Assembly: GCA_045542735.1 (NCBI GenBank) | Contig: JAZQLQ010000008.1 | Location: 165,449 to 229,448, forward strand | Reading direction: 5' to 3' | DNA: 64,000 bases | Source of the DNA: UBA2882 sp045542735 | GTDB taxonomy: Bacteria; Bacillota; Clostridia; Lachnospirales; Lachnospiraceae | Part shown: positions 1 to 8,331 of the stretch, piece after piece | How the letters are laid out: every line of letters starts with the position of its first letter | Position numbering within the stretch: the stretch's first letter is position 1 | The notes under the pieces: generated by a model | What the model was told of the DNA's origin: nothing | What the model saw: only the letters and a program-made list of their open reading frames with translations | The model's database searches: none | Position numbers and translations under genes: made by a program

Positions 1-823
1 GTACTTCGTAGCTGTCCAGTTTCACTTTTGCATTGATACCTTCGGGAAGCATACGGGGAATATTTTCCTGGAAACCGCCACCTGTGATATGGCTACAACC
101 TTTGATAGTCACGCCTGCTTCTTTTACGGCTTTTAATGCTTTTACATAAATCTTGGTAGGTGCTAATAAAGCTTCACCAAGTGTTTTGCCTAATTCGTCA
201 TAGTAAGTATTTAAACTTTCTTCTGTCATATCAAATACTTTACGTACCAAAGAGAAACCATTGCTATGTACACCGGAAGATGCAATACCGATTAACACGT
301 CACCGGCTTTGATATTCTCTCCTGTAATCAAATCTTTGCGGTCTACCACACCCACTGCAAAACCTGCAAGATCGTAATCATCCTCAGGCATCAAACCGGG
401 ATGCTCTGCAGTCTCACCACCGATTAATGCTGCGCCTGCCTGTTTACATCCTTCTGCTACACCGGATACGATGGTAGCAATCTTTTCGGGGTAGTTTTTA
501 CCACATGCAATATAATCTAAGAAGAATAAAGGCTCTCCACCTGCACATGCTACGTCATTGACGCACATAGCCACACAGTCAATACCGATGGTATCATGCT
601 TGTCCATCACAAAAGCAAGTTTTACTTTTGTACCGCATCCGTCTGTACCGGATAATAATACGGGATCTTCCATATCTTTAATCGCGCTTAAAGAAAAAGC
701 ACCGGAAAATCCGCCAAGTCCGCCCAACACCTCAGGTCTCATGGTTTCTTTTACGTGTTTTTTCATCAACTCTACAGATTTGTATCCTGCTTCAATATCA
801 ACGCCAGCTTTTTTGTAATCCAT
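1..823 (-). CDS. purM: Phosphoribosylformylglycinamidine cyclo-ligase, C-terminus cut by window edge
   Basis: AIR synthetase of de novo purine synthesis: it closes the imidazole ring of FGAM using ATP in the cytoplasm. The reading frame stays open from an ATG at 823 to the left edge, giving 274 residues of a family usually about 340 long. Visible family blocks are GTDGCGTKVKLAF near residues 59-71, IGGETAEHPG near 134-143 and GIASSGVHSNGFS near 179-191. A GCAGAGGAG ribosome binding site precedes the start. It follows purE by 27 bases on the same strand, so the two are very likely co-transcribed from the promoter in front of purE. The gene lacks a stop only because the window ends. Confidence 0.97.
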   Translation of the reverse strand, partial: MDYKKAGVDIEAGYKSVELMKKHVKETMRPEVLGGLGGFSGAFSLSAIKDMEDPVLLSGTDGCGTKVKLAFVMDKHDTIGIDCVAMCVNDVACAGGEPLFFLDYIACGKNYPEKIATIVSGVAEGCKQAGAALIGGETAEHPGLMPEDDYDLAGFAVGVVDRKDLITGENIKAGDVLIGIASSGVHSNGFSLVRKVFDMTEESLNTYYDELGKTLGEALLAPTKIYVKALKAVKEAGVTIKGCSHITGGGFQENIPRMLPEGINAKVKLDSYEV

Positions 824-850
824 TTTGTTTTCTCCTCTGCTCATATGAAT

Positions 851-1357
851 TTATTTGGAATAATTTTTGTAACCAACTTCCTGCAATTTGGCATCCTTTG
901 CCTCAACCTGCTCTTTTAAAGTCTGGGAATATGCTTTTAATTTATCTAATAAAGCACTGTCGGATGTAGCCAAAATCTTTGCTGCCAAAAGTCCGGCATT
1001 TGCTCCTCCGTTGATTGCTACTGTAGCAACCGGAATACCGGAAGGCATCTGCACGATGGAATACAAGGAATCTCTTCCACCCAAAGATGTGGTGTGCATA
1101 GGAATACCGATAACCGGCATGGGGAAAATTGCCGCACACATACCGGGTAAATGTGCTGCCATACCTGCTCCTGCAATAATTACTTTAAATCCTTTATCCT
1201 CTGCAGTCTTTGCATACTCAAAAAACACATCGGGCTCTCTGTGTGCAGAAATAATCTTCATCTCATAAGAAATACCCAACTCCTCTAAAATATCAGCTGC
1301 TTTGCTCATAACGGGCATATCGGAATCACTGCCCATAACAATACCAACCTGTGCCAT
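851..1357 (-). CDS. purE: N5-carboxyaminoimidazole ribonucleotide mutase
   Basis: Class I PurE, which moves the carboxyl group of N5-CAIR to C4 to give CAIR in purine synthesis. The 168-residue protein shows the GSDSDMP motif (residues 9-15), the SAHR block (about 37-40) and a GMAAHLPG loop (about 65-72), all expected for class I enzymes. An upstream in-frame extension to 1414 exists, but the ATG at 1357 has AAGGAGAGAC directly before it and begins with the conserved MAQVGIVMGSDSD, so this start was chosen. purM follows 27 bases downstream. Confidence 0.97.
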   Translation of the reverse strand: MAQVGIVMGSDSDMPVMSKAADILEELGISYEMKIISAHREPDVFFEYAKTAEDKGFKVIIAGAGMAAHLPGMCAAIFPMPVIGIPMHTTSLGGRDSLYSIVQMPSGIPVATVAINGGANAGLLAAKILATSDSALLDKLKAYSQTLKEQVEAKDAKLQEVGYKNYSK

Positions 1358-1382
1358 AATGTCTCTCCTTTTCGTATAAATT

Positions 1383-1424
1383 AACATTCGGTTATAGTTT
1401 ACAAGAAACCCCAAATAAGTGCAA
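1383..1424 (-). promoter_or_regulatory. Promoter of purE-purM with a PurBox-like element
   Basis: On the minus strand TTGCAC (1419-1424) and TAAACT (1396-1401) are separated by 17 bases, a good sigma-A spacing. Directly after the -10 lies ATAACCGAATGTT (1383-1395), which fits the Bacillus PurR box consensus AWWWCCGAACWWT at 11 of 13 positions. This suggests PurR-type purine control of purEM independent of the pyr genes upstream. I did not see a convincing second inverted box, which Bacillus PurR normally uses. Confidence 0.5.
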
Positions 1425-1439
1425 CCGTTTTACCCAAAA

Positions 1440-3464
1440 TTATTCACTAAAAGCCTCATTGAGCATAGCGGTTCCTTCCAGCACAAATCTACCGTTTCTT
1501 ATAATATCCACTTCTATTCCCTCTGATGTCACTCCATATAACCTGCCCAGTTCATCGTAAGGAATGGTAATATCCGTGTGGCATTGATAATATGCCTCTT
1601 CTTTTCTCTCATCATCTTTTCGAAGCAGAGATATCTCATTATCTCTTGCCACAATTTCCTTGCCATCCGGATTATAGACTGCCACATCCTCCGCATGAGA
1701 ATAGCAGGTATCTCCTACTGCAAAATGAGGACCTGTCTTTTCTGCAATAAGTATGGGAAGCTTATCCTCAATGCCGAATTTCCGCCCCATCACATAAGCC
1801 GTTGTATTTGTTCCTATGGCAAACTCTCCCATAGGTAGAGAGTTGTAATGTTGCAGTACGTGATCTTTAATATACTTTTTATTCTGTACTTCCTCTTCGT
1901 AATTGGTACAAGTATAATCCGTCACCATGCCATCCACAAAAGTCAACTCCAGATTATCATAGGACAAATCCCTTAGGTATACACGCTTTACATGAAGGAT
2001 ACCTTCGGTTCCCTTCAATACCGGTGATGTAAAAACTTCGCCTACCGGGATATTGACATCAGCTACGCAGTTTTCGAACTTGGTCATTTCTTTTGGTTCT
2101 TCAAGTTTACATAACTCAATTCTTAAATCTGTCCGATTGTCATTCATGCCCTGGATTTTTACATATTCACAAGTATCCAAGGCATCTATAATCACCTGCT
2201 GCACCTGTTCATAAGCTTCATAGGGCAAGGTGTTAAGTGCAATAGTCTCTTTCATAATTGCCTTATATTCCTCACCTATTTCAGGAATGGGGTAGGCAAT
2301 AATGGTAAAACTCCTCTCCTCACCGGGAATATAAGTGTTGATAATTTTACCGGACTGGGCCGCATAAGAAACAGACAATTTTTGCTGTTTCTCATCATAA
2401 GCGCATGCCTCCGGCTTCTCTATAGGGCGGAAATCCTTTTCTCCAAACACTTCTATCCACGCCGGACCTCCATGCTTTTTGGAAATATCCTCATATTTGA
2501 TATAAGACTCTTTCAACACTTCCAATTTACGGTTTATCAGCTTTTTATCCAAAAACAAGGCATCGTCTTCTCTGTGATCATAATCAAACTGTCGGTTGGG
2601 AGATGTACTGTAATAGCCGTTTGCTCCCGTTCCTCTTTTATGGAAAATCGAGTGGGAATTGGGCATCATAGTAACCCTTAGTCCCATGTCTTCGAAATTT
2701 TTGATAGCGCGCTTTACTACTTGTTCAAAGCCGATGGGGTAAATTATGTTGACCACTTCTTTAATAGAAATATCTTTATTGCCTTTAATAAAACCAATAC
2801 GGTATCCTTCCGTATAGGTATCTGCCATTTTCTGCAGTTCTTCTTCCGGCATCTTATTTAACAGTCTCGCAGTTTCTATCTCATTATCGGAAATGTACTC
2901 TCCATAGCGATACAGATACTCCAAATCTTCAAGATCGCTATCCATAATCATGTGGTATGCAAAATCAAAAGTGGGGTCTACTTTCTCACCGACTCTTTGC
3001 TCAGTCTCTACATCCATGTAGTCACTGACAAACCAATAACAGCAATCCCAAATATTTTGATATATACTCTCATCCGTATCTTCCATGCTACTTTCAAAAA
3101 TACAATACAGCTCTACAAACCATTCCATACGGATTAACAATTCAAATTGCTCTGCTCTTGCAGCATAAGAAGGCAGGGCATACATTTCAGCATAAACAAA
3201 GGACAGCAAACGCCCCATGCTCTCTCCATGTACAGAAACTGCATACGCCGGATTGGTATATGATTTTACATAACTACCTTCTCCCAACTCCAAATACAAA
3301 GTCTTAATCGTTTCTGCATCCCATACTTGCTTCTCATATATATCCACAATTTTCAAAAGAAAAGAAGCCACTTGACAAAAGTAGCTTCTATAAGGCTCTT
3401 TTACTTGCGGATCAGATGCAATATCTTTGATTCTGTCAACACATAAGCTCCATCTTTCTTCCAT
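1440..3464 (-). CDS. M29-type aminopeptidase with extended N-terminal domain
   Basis: Likely cytoplasmic metallo-aminopeptidase of the M29 (AmpS/PepS) family. The 674-residue protein carries the family metal-ligand pattern in its C-terminal half: Glu near 476 (GEVFTSP), Glu near 547 (MGEFAIGTN), His near 580 (GPHFAVGD), Tyr and His near 588-590 (CYSH) and His-x-Asp near 629-631 (HTDI). Classical M29 enzymes are about 400 residues, so roughly the first 270 residues are an additional, mainly helical and acidic region of unknown role. Its start overlaps the stop of the preceding membrane-protein gene by one base (TGATG), implying coupled translation. The substrate cannot be read from the sequence. 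Confidence 0.85.
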   Translation of the reverse strand: MEERWSLCVDRIKDIASDPQVKEPYRSYFCQVASFLLKIVDIYEKQVWDAETIKTLYLELGEGSYVKSYTNPAYAVSVHGESMGRLLSFVYAEMYALPSYAARAEQFELLIRMEWFVELYCIFESSMEDTDESIYQNIWDCCYWFVSDYMDVETEQRVGEKVDPTFDFAYHMIMDSDLEDLEYLYRYGEYISDNEIETARLLNKMPEEELQKMADTYTEGYRIGFIKGNKDISIKEVVNIIYPIGFEQVVKRAIKNFEDMGLRVTMMPNSHSIFHKRGTGANGYYSTSPNRQFDYDHREDDALFLDKKLINRKLEVLKESYIKYEDISKKHGGPAWIEVFGEKDFRPIEKPEACAYDEKQQKLSVSYAAQSGKIINTYIPGEERSFTIIAYPIPEIGEEYKAIMKETIALNTLPYEAYEQVQQVIIDALDTCEYVKIQGMNDNRTDLRIELCKLEEPKEMTKFENCVADVNIPVGEVFTSPVLKGTEGILHVKRVYLRDLSYDNLELTFVDGMVTDYTCTNYEEEVQNKKYIKDHVLQHYNSLPMGEFAIGTNTTAYVMGRKFGIEDKLPILIAEKTGPHFAVGDTCYSHAEDVAVYNPDGKEIVARDNEISLLRKDDERKEEAYYQCHTDITIPYDELGRLYGVTSEGIEVDIIRNGRFVLEGTAMLNEAFSE

Positions 3465-3787
3465 CAGATCCCATTCACTCCTATATACAATAAAATTCCT
3501 TCCATAATCAGCACTATGGTATTTAATAGAATCCCCATATTAGGGAACAGATAAAAGCGGTCCTTCTCAAGACGCGCCATAATCCCCAGCACTTCACCAC
3601 CAATGGCAAACACTAAGGCAAAAAAGGTGGCAGCGCCCAGCTTGGGGTCCATACCGCCCGCTTGTCTATAAGACAGATAAATCGCCAAACATACGGAAAC
3701 AATGGAAACGATACCCAAAACCGCAGACATCTTTCCGATATCCGAATGGCTTTTATCCGTAAACATATAACCTCTTCTTTTTTGCAT
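3464..3787 (-). CDS. Small four-helix membrane protein, DUF6142-like
   Basis: A 107-residue protein with about three or four hydrophobic segments (near residues 22-40, 50-70 and 82-104) and a short basic N-terminus with the FTDKSHS stretch. It resembles small membrane proteins of unknown function in Clostridia (DUF6142-like, a tentative assignment). It sits between a 50-residue membrane protein and the M29 peptidase, overlapping the latter by one base. A second possible start at 3766 has a closer AGAGG site; the longer form was kept because the basic residues before FTDKSHS look conserved in type. Confidence 0.7.
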   Translation of the reverse strand: MQKRRGYMFTDKSHSDIGKMSAVLGIVSIVSVCLAIYLSYRQAGGMDPKLGAATFFALVFAIGGEVLGIMARLEKDRFYLFPNMGILLNTIVLIMEGILLYIGVNGI

Positions 3788-3798
3788 AATACTCGCCC

Positions 3799-3951
3799 TT
3801 AGAATAAAATTTTGGATTTACCGGACAGAAGCTTTGCTCCGCTGATGATTAACAACACACCTGTTGCAACACCTACAACAATAGCAATCACTCCTAATGT
3901 AATATTCAATGCACCGGAATTTGTCATGGTCTTGTATACTTTTTCTTCCAT
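3799..3951 (-). CDS. 50-residue single-span membrane protein
   Basis: A short reading frame of 50 codons between pyrE and the next membrane-protein gene. It encodes an N-terminal polar segment (MEEKVYKTMTNSG), one long hydrophobic helix rich in Val, Ile and Gly (about residues 16-41) and a basic tail (KSKILF). An AAGGAGATC ribosome binding site lies 5 bases before the ATG. The spacing is tight: 14 bases after the pyrE stop and 11 bases before the next start. The placement and the binding site support a real gene. The function is unknown; it may act together with the adjacent 107-residue membrane protein. Confidence 0.75.
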   Translation of the reverse strand: MEEKVYKTMTNSGALNITLGVIAIVVGVATGVLLIISGAKLLSGKSKILF

Positions 3952-3965
3952 CTGCCGATCTCCTT

Positions 3966-4646
3966 CTATTTTACACCATACTGTTCATAATATGCGTCAA
4001 TTGCTGCTTTTAATGTATCGTCAATAATAACATTGCCTTTGTACTCTTTGTTGTAAAGATGCTCTACCACATCTGCCATGGATACGATGGCATTGGCATC
4101 AAATCCATAAGTCTCTTTGATTTCATCCAAAGCACTCTTCTCTCCGCCAAGACCAACCTCCATACGGTTTAAGGAAACCATAAGACCGACGATCTCTACA
4201 TCGGCTGCACCTCTTACCTTGGGAACAGTCTCTTCCATGGATTTGCCGGAGGTAGTCACATCTTCAATCATGATTACACGATCACCGTCTTTTAACTTAC
4301 TGCCAAGAAAACTACCTTTATCTGCTCCGTGGTCTTTCTCTTCTTTACGGTCAGAGCAGTAACGGATCTCTTTGCCATATAAGTTACTGTATGCAATGGC
4401 TGTTACCACACTAATCGGAATACCTTTATATGCAGGTCCAAAAAGTACATCAAAATCATCACCATAGGTACTGTGAATTGCTTTTGCATAATACTCACCC
4501 AACTTCATCAACTGGGAACCAGTAACATAGGCTCCCGCGTTCATAAAGAAGGGAGACTTTCTTCCGCTCTTTAATGTAAAATCGCCAAATTTTAACACCT
4601 GGCTGTCTACCATAAATTCTATAAATTCCTGCTTGTATGCTTCCAT
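3966..4646 (-). CDS. pyrE: Orotate phosphoribosyltransferase
   Basis: Joins orotate to PRPP to form OMP in pyrimidine synthesis. The 226-residue protein has the PRPP-binding motif VIMIEDVTTSGKSM at about residues 124-137 and the KSGRKSPFF block near 27-35 that contacts orotate. An AGGAGGATAGAC ribosome binding site precedes the ATG. It starts 10 bases after pyrF, so the last two steps of UMP synthesis are encoded together. No pyrR gene or anti-terminator was seen nearby, so the usual pyr attenuation is not evident here. Confidence 0.97.
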   Translation of the reverse strand: MEAYKQEFIEFMVDSQVLKFGDFTLKSGRKSPFFMNAGAYVTGSQLMKLGEYYAKAIHSTYGDDFDVLFGPAYKGIPISVVTAIAYSNLYGKEIRYCSDRKEEKDHGADKGSFLGSKLKDGDRVIMIEDVTTSGKSMEETVPKVRGAADVEIVGLMVSLNRMEVGLGGEKSALDEIKETYGFDANAIVSMADVVEHLYNKEYKGNVIIDDTLKAAIDAYYEQYGVK

Positions 4647-4656
4647 GTCTATCCTC

Positions 4657-5580
4657 CTATTTCAATGCCTGTGCAATATCTTCTTTCATATCAAGTACAG
4701 CTGCTCTGGATGCATCTGCATAGTTTTCAGGTCCGTATGTGCCCTTGTATGCCTCTGCCTGATATGCAGCAATAATGCCTCTGGAAGAGTTTACGATAGC
4801 ACCCAATCCGTCTTTGTTAAAGAAGTGTACCAGATCTTTGCCTTTACCACCCTGTGCACCGTAGCCGGGAACCAAAATGTATGCTTTGGGCATGATGTCA
4901 CGGAGTACTTTACCCATCTCAGGATAAGTAGCTCCTACAACAGCACCTACATAACTGTAAGCATCACCCATCAACTCGCTGCCCCAGGTATCTACCATCT
5001 TACCCACATGCTCATATAAGGGCTTTCCTTCAATGATACGATCCTGGAATTCGCCACTACTGGGATTGGATGTCTTAACCAATACAAAGATACCTTTTTT
5101 CTCTTCTTTACATACATCCATAAATGGTCTCACACCATCAGAACCAAGATAAGGATTGACGGTAACAAAGTCTTCATCAAATCCGTAATAGGATTTGGAA
5201 CCAACCTGTACCTTTCCAAGGTGACCGGTTGCATATGCGCTGGATGTAGAGCCGATATCACCTCTCTTAATATCACCGATAACTACCAGTCCTTTTTCCT
5301 TACAATAAGCAACGGTCTTGGCAAATGCCTGTAAGCCCGGAATACCAAACTGCTCATACATGGCAATCTGAGGTTTTACTGCAGGTACCAAATCATAAAT
5401 GGCATCTACAATACCTTTGTTGTACTGCCAGATTGCTTCTGCTGCACCTTCTAAAGTCTCGCCATATTCATCAAAAGCTTTCTTTTGAATATGCTCCGGC
5501 ACAAACTTCATCATCGGATCAAGGCCGACAACAATGGGAGCACCTGTTTTTTGGATTTTGGATACTAACTGGTTAATCAT
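4657..5580 (-). CDS. pyrF: Orotidine-5'-phosphate decarboxylase, type 2
   Basis: Decarboxylates OMP to UMP. At 307 residues it belongs to the longer type 2 family rather than the 230-240-residue type 1. The catalytic Lys-Asp network is visible in IGDIKRGDIGSTS (about residues 101-113), and GLDP (about 19-22) matches the substrate-binding strand. An AGGAG site lies before the ATG. It follows a TPR lipoprotein gene after 57 bases and precedes pyrE by 10 bases. Confidence 0.97.
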   Translation of the reverse strand: MINQLVSKIQKTGAPIVVGLDPMMKFVPEHIQKKAFDEYGETLEGAAEAIWQYNKGIVDAIYDLVPAVKPQIAMYEQFGIPGLQAFAKTVAYCKEKGLVVIGDIKRGDIGSTSSAYATGHLGKVQVGSKSYYGFDEDFVTVNPYLGSDGVRPFMDVCKEEKKGIFVLVKTSNPSSGEFQDRIIEGKPLYEHVGKMVDTWGSELMGDAYSYVGAVVGATYPEMGKVLRDIMPKAYILVPGYGAQGGKGKDLVHFFNKDGLGAIVNSSRGIIAAYQAEAYKGTYGPENYADASRAAVLDMKEDIAQALK

Positions 5581-5637
5581 GTTTTTATTCTCCTGTCGTT
5601 TATATTTTAATCGGTATCCTACCGACCATTCAGCTAA

Positions 5638-6693
5638 TTAACGGGTACGTAAAAATTTGGCTTCTCTTTGTGCATCCGCATCATCCGGATAAGCAGCCAA
5701 ATACTCCTTCATCAATGCATTGGCCTTGGCAAACTCTCCCGCATTTTCGTATGCTACAATCTGATTGTATCTTAAGGTCTGAGTCATAGATGGGTCATTT
5801 AATGCAAGGGCAGTCTCAAAAGCTTCAATAGCCGCTTCCGGCTCTCCTGCCTGCAATTTGCACAAGCCCAGCTGATTGTATACCGCTGCATCATTGGGAT
5901 TATCGGACAAATACTCGGAATACATCACGCCTGCATAATTGCTGTCACCCAACTCTTCATAGGTACGCCCAAGCATAAAGATAATCTCGCCTTTGTCCTC
6001 TTTTTTGGCCGCCTGCTTGGCTGTTTCCAACAGATTGCGTGCAGTCTCATAATCTTGCAGGTAGAAATAAATCACGCCCTGTTCATATTCACTCAAGTTC
6101 TTTTCTTCATCTAATAACTGTGTCAGATATCCACGGCCCTTTTCCTCATAGCCGTTATCTGCCAATACTGTATATATATCCAGCTTTAAACTACGGGAAT
6201 CCTTGGAATACTCCATTGCTTTTTCAAAATTGTAGATACATCCTTCGTAGTCATCCATGCTAATCTTGGCAACACCGCGTAAATAATAGGCATCTGCGTT
6301 TTTCTTGTCACTCTCGATAATGGCATCTAACAAGGTCACCGCTTCTTCAGGCTGGCCGTTTTTGTAATATGCGGTAGCCATATAAAAATTGATATCTCGC
6401 TCCAAATCTCCTGCAAAGATACCCGCATTATCCAAGGCATAGTCAAAGGACACAATGGCATTTTCATAATCTGCCATTCCCATGTACGTCATACCCATAC
6501 CGCGATATGCTGTCTCCAAATCTTCACCGGATACAATTGCCTGTTCAAAACACTGTAAAGCCCCGGCATAGTCCGCCTGCTCAATGGCAACAAATCCGTT
6601 TTTGACATTTTCGCCTTCTTTATGACTGCAACCAACAGCAAATACTGTCAGCAACATAACCATCCCAACCAATAATCTTTTGTTTCTTTTCAT
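5638..6693 (-). CDS. TPR-repeat lipoprotein
   Basis: A predicted surface lipoprotein of about 351 residues. The N-terminus has Lys/Arg residues, a hydrophobic stretch and a lipobox ending FAVGC, so the mature protein should be lipid-anchored at Cys. The rest consists of tetratricopeptide repeats, seen as recurring segments such as AYRGMGMTYMGMADYENAI, YYLRGVAKISMDDYEGCI and YNQLGLCKLQAGEPEAAI. These usually form a superhelical protein-interaction scaffold. The ATG at 6693 was chosen because a CGGAGG site lies seven bases upstream; the frame remains open to 6732. It is the first gene ahead of pyrF and pyrE. The partner is unknown. Confidence 0.88.
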   Translation of the reverse strand: MKRNKRLLVGMVMLLTVFAVGCSHKEGENVKNGFVAIEQADYAGALQCFEQAIVSGEDLETAYRGMGMTYMGMADYENAIVSFDYALDNAGIFAGDLERDINFYMATAYYKNGQPEEAVTLLDAIIESDKKNADAYYLRGVAKISMDDYEGCIYNFEKAMEYSKDSRSLKLDIYTVLADNGYEEKGRGYLTQLLDEEKNLSEYEQGVIYFYLQDYETARNLLETAKQAAKKEDKGEIIFMLGRTYEELGDSNYAGVMYSEYLSDNPNDAAVYNQLGLCKLQAGEPEAAIEAFETALALNDPSMTQTLRYNQIVAYENAGEFAKANALMKEYLAAYPDDADAQREAKFLRTR

Positions 6694-6873
6694 AGCCAGT
6701 CCTCCGACTGTTTCATTATAACAAAAAAGCAAATTGAATTAAACATTTTCCTTAAATTTTGTGTTGCAATTTGCATATCCGTCTTCAATTTCTTCGTTTT
6801 TTCATGGTTTTGTTGCTTTTTATTCTATTTTATTGCATTTCAATCCAAAAATCATTTATTGCAAAAAAATGCA

Positions 6874-6909
6874 TCTATAATGGTATTATGCAGTTATGTA
6901 AACTGCATA
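6874..6909 (-). promoter_or_regulatory. Promoter inside an inverted repeat, upstream of the TPR-pyrFE unit
   Basis: On the minus strand TTTACA (6897-6902) and TATAGA (6874-6879) are 17 bases apart. The -35 hexamer sits across the loop of a perfect 9-bp inverted repeat, TATGCAGTT (6887-6895) and AACTGCATA (6901-6909). That layout is typical of an operator. The 304-base gap 6694-6997 otherwise holds a long AT-rich leader between this promoter and the lipoprotein start, plus the terminator of the LytTR gene. Confidence 0.5.
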
Positions 6910-6910
6910 A

Positions 6911-6999
6911 AAAAAGACGGTAAAGCAAATCTCTTTCACTTCTACCATCCTATCTGTTTCTCTATGTGGGTTCTGAAAGCATATCTTTCTTTACCGTCT
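6911..6999 (-). terminator. Long-loop terminator after the LytTR regulator gene
   Basis: Read on the minus strand, AGACGGTAAAG (6989-6999) pairs perfectly with CTTTACCGTCT (6915-6925), followed by a run of seven T. The 11-bp stem begins inside the stop region of the LytTR gene and encloses about 63 bases. The loop is long for an intrinsic terminator, so it may contain further structure or be a processed small RNA. Confidence 0.6.
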
Positions 7000-7720
7000 A
7001 TTTTTCAAACACCGCCTTCACATTCCCAAAGTATGTTCTTCCCAATTCTAAGCATCCCATACCTTCTTTTAATACCACAAAATGGTTGGTGGTGTCCAAA
7101 GCATAAATATACTTCCGATTCACAACAATACCTCTTGCACACAAAACAAACCCATATTGCTCCAATTCCGCAAGCGTCTGTTCACAGGTATGATACGGAA
7201 TCTCTATGTTTTCTTTTTTGGTATGTACATACATTTTCCTTCTTTTATGCTCCACATACACAATATCATCCACAAAAACAGGATACAATACACCGCCCTG
7301 CCGAAAAGCAATATACACCGGTTTTTTTGACGTTCTTTCAAAACGTAAAGCTTGATCAATAAACATTGTGAGCATCGGCACTGAGAAAGGCTTTTCCAAA
7401 AATCCATAGCAATGTAACACACTGTATGCATACATTTTTTCATCAGACAGCGCCGACAACAGAATAACGGGAACAAACTCATACTCCCTGATTTTTCTGA
7501 TACATTCCACAAAATGTATACCCGATATATCATCCGGATTTCCCTTTTGCAAAACCGCATCTACAATCACCAACTCTATGTCATGGGCTAACACCAGTTG
7601 ATACGCTTCTAACACATTTGTCACACGATATACCAACGTTTTATGATACGTCTCTTTAATCAGTCTTTCTACCTTTTCTCCCAACTCAGCCTCGTTAATT
7701 AAAACCAGTACTTTTTTCAT
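6998..7720 (-). CDS. LytTR-family response regulator
   Basis: A cytoplasmic transcription regulator of 240 residues: an N-terminal receiver domain (about 1-120) and a C-terminal LytTR DNA-binding domain (about 140-238, with the VEHKRRKMYVHT and GIVVNRKYI segments). The likely phospho-acceptor is Asp54 (VIVDAVL) and the conserved Lys is near 114 (EKPFS). The acidic pair normally found after strand 1 is Asn-Glu here (LINEAE), so phosphorylation may be weakened or altered. It overlaps the preceding XRE gene by four bases (ATGA). No histidine kinase gene is adjacent, so its input is unclear. Confidence 0.88.
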   Translation of the reverse strand: MKKVLVLINEAELGEKVERLIKETYHKTLVYRVTNVLEAYQLVLAHDIELVIVDAVLQKGNPDDISGIHFVECIRKIREYEFVPVILLSALSDEKMYAYSVLHCYGFLEKPFSVPMLTMFIDQALRFERTSKKPVYIAFRQGGVLYPVFVDDIVYVEHKRRKMYVHTKKENIEIPYHTCEQTLAELEQYGFVLCARGIVVNRKYIYALDTTNHFVVLKEGMGCLELGRTYFGNVKAVFEK

Positions 7721-8130
7721 TCCTTTTGATTCCCCCGATTTGCAATCTCTCCCACAAATTCTTCTACGCCAAAAGCATCTCCTATAGAACTTATATTTCT
7801 GGATGCCGTAAAATATTGGATCAAACGGATAACAATTTCAAATTTGGTATATTCCGAGCAATCCTGTAACAATTCCCATGCTGTTTCCGTATCCTTTAAA
7901 TCTCCATATAAAAGATAATCTGATGAGATACCATATACCTTTTTCATACTTTCCAAAACATCCAGCGAAAGATTGTTTTCTCCTCTTTCAATCTTTTGAT
8001 ATCCTTCGCGGCTCATACCAAGACTTTCGGCAAATTGCTTTTGTGTCAGACCAAACATCAGGCGTAATTCCCGCATTCTGTGATTTCTTCCGTTTTTCTC
8101 TTCCCTTGTATTTTTCAATTGCATCACCAT
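7717..8130 (-). CDS. XRE-family HTH regulator
   Basis: A 137-residue protein with a Cro/CI-type helix-turn-helix at about residues 19-75 (MRELRLMFGLTQKQFAESL followed by GMSREGYQKIERGENN). The C-terminal 60 residues form a helical region without a recognised domain. Translation is coupled to the LytTR response regulator by a four-base overlap, so the two regulators probably act in one circuit. The chosen ATG has no strong ribosome binding site; a second ATG six bases later is equally possible. Confidence 0.85.
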   Translation of the reverse strand: MVMQLKNTREEKNGRNHRMRELRLMFGLTQKQFAESLGMSREGYQKIERGENNLSLDVLESMKKVYGISSDYLLYGDLKDTETAWELLQDCSEYTKFEIVIRLIQYFTASRNISSIGDAFGVEEFVGEIANRGNQKE

Positions 8131-8283
8131 TTGTACTGTATCATTTATTTATATCTTACAAATGAAAACAGGGTTTTTCCAGAAGCCTGTAAGGTATACC
8201 ATGCACCTTATCAAGGTACATCACACACCTCGTACATCCATTTGTTGTGCGAACACACAAAAACACACCACTCATTACAGAAA

Positions 8284-8320
8284 CAAAAAAAGAAATCCAT
8301 CCTACCATGGATGGATTTCT
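8284..8320 (-). terminator. Intrinsic terminator of the kinase/amino-acid ABC unit
   Basis: On the minus strand a perfect 12-bp stem, AGAAATCCATCC (8309-8320) with GGATGGATTTCT (8291-8302), is followed by seven T. It lies 12 bases after the stop of the cytidylate-kinase-like gene and ends that operon. Confidence 0.9.
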
Positions 8321-8331
8321 AATACACTCTT

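Noticed and set aside
4633..5019. Long open frame on the plus strand opposite pyrF
   Set aside because: It is antisense to a clear pyrF gene, has no matching family and no ribosome binding site.
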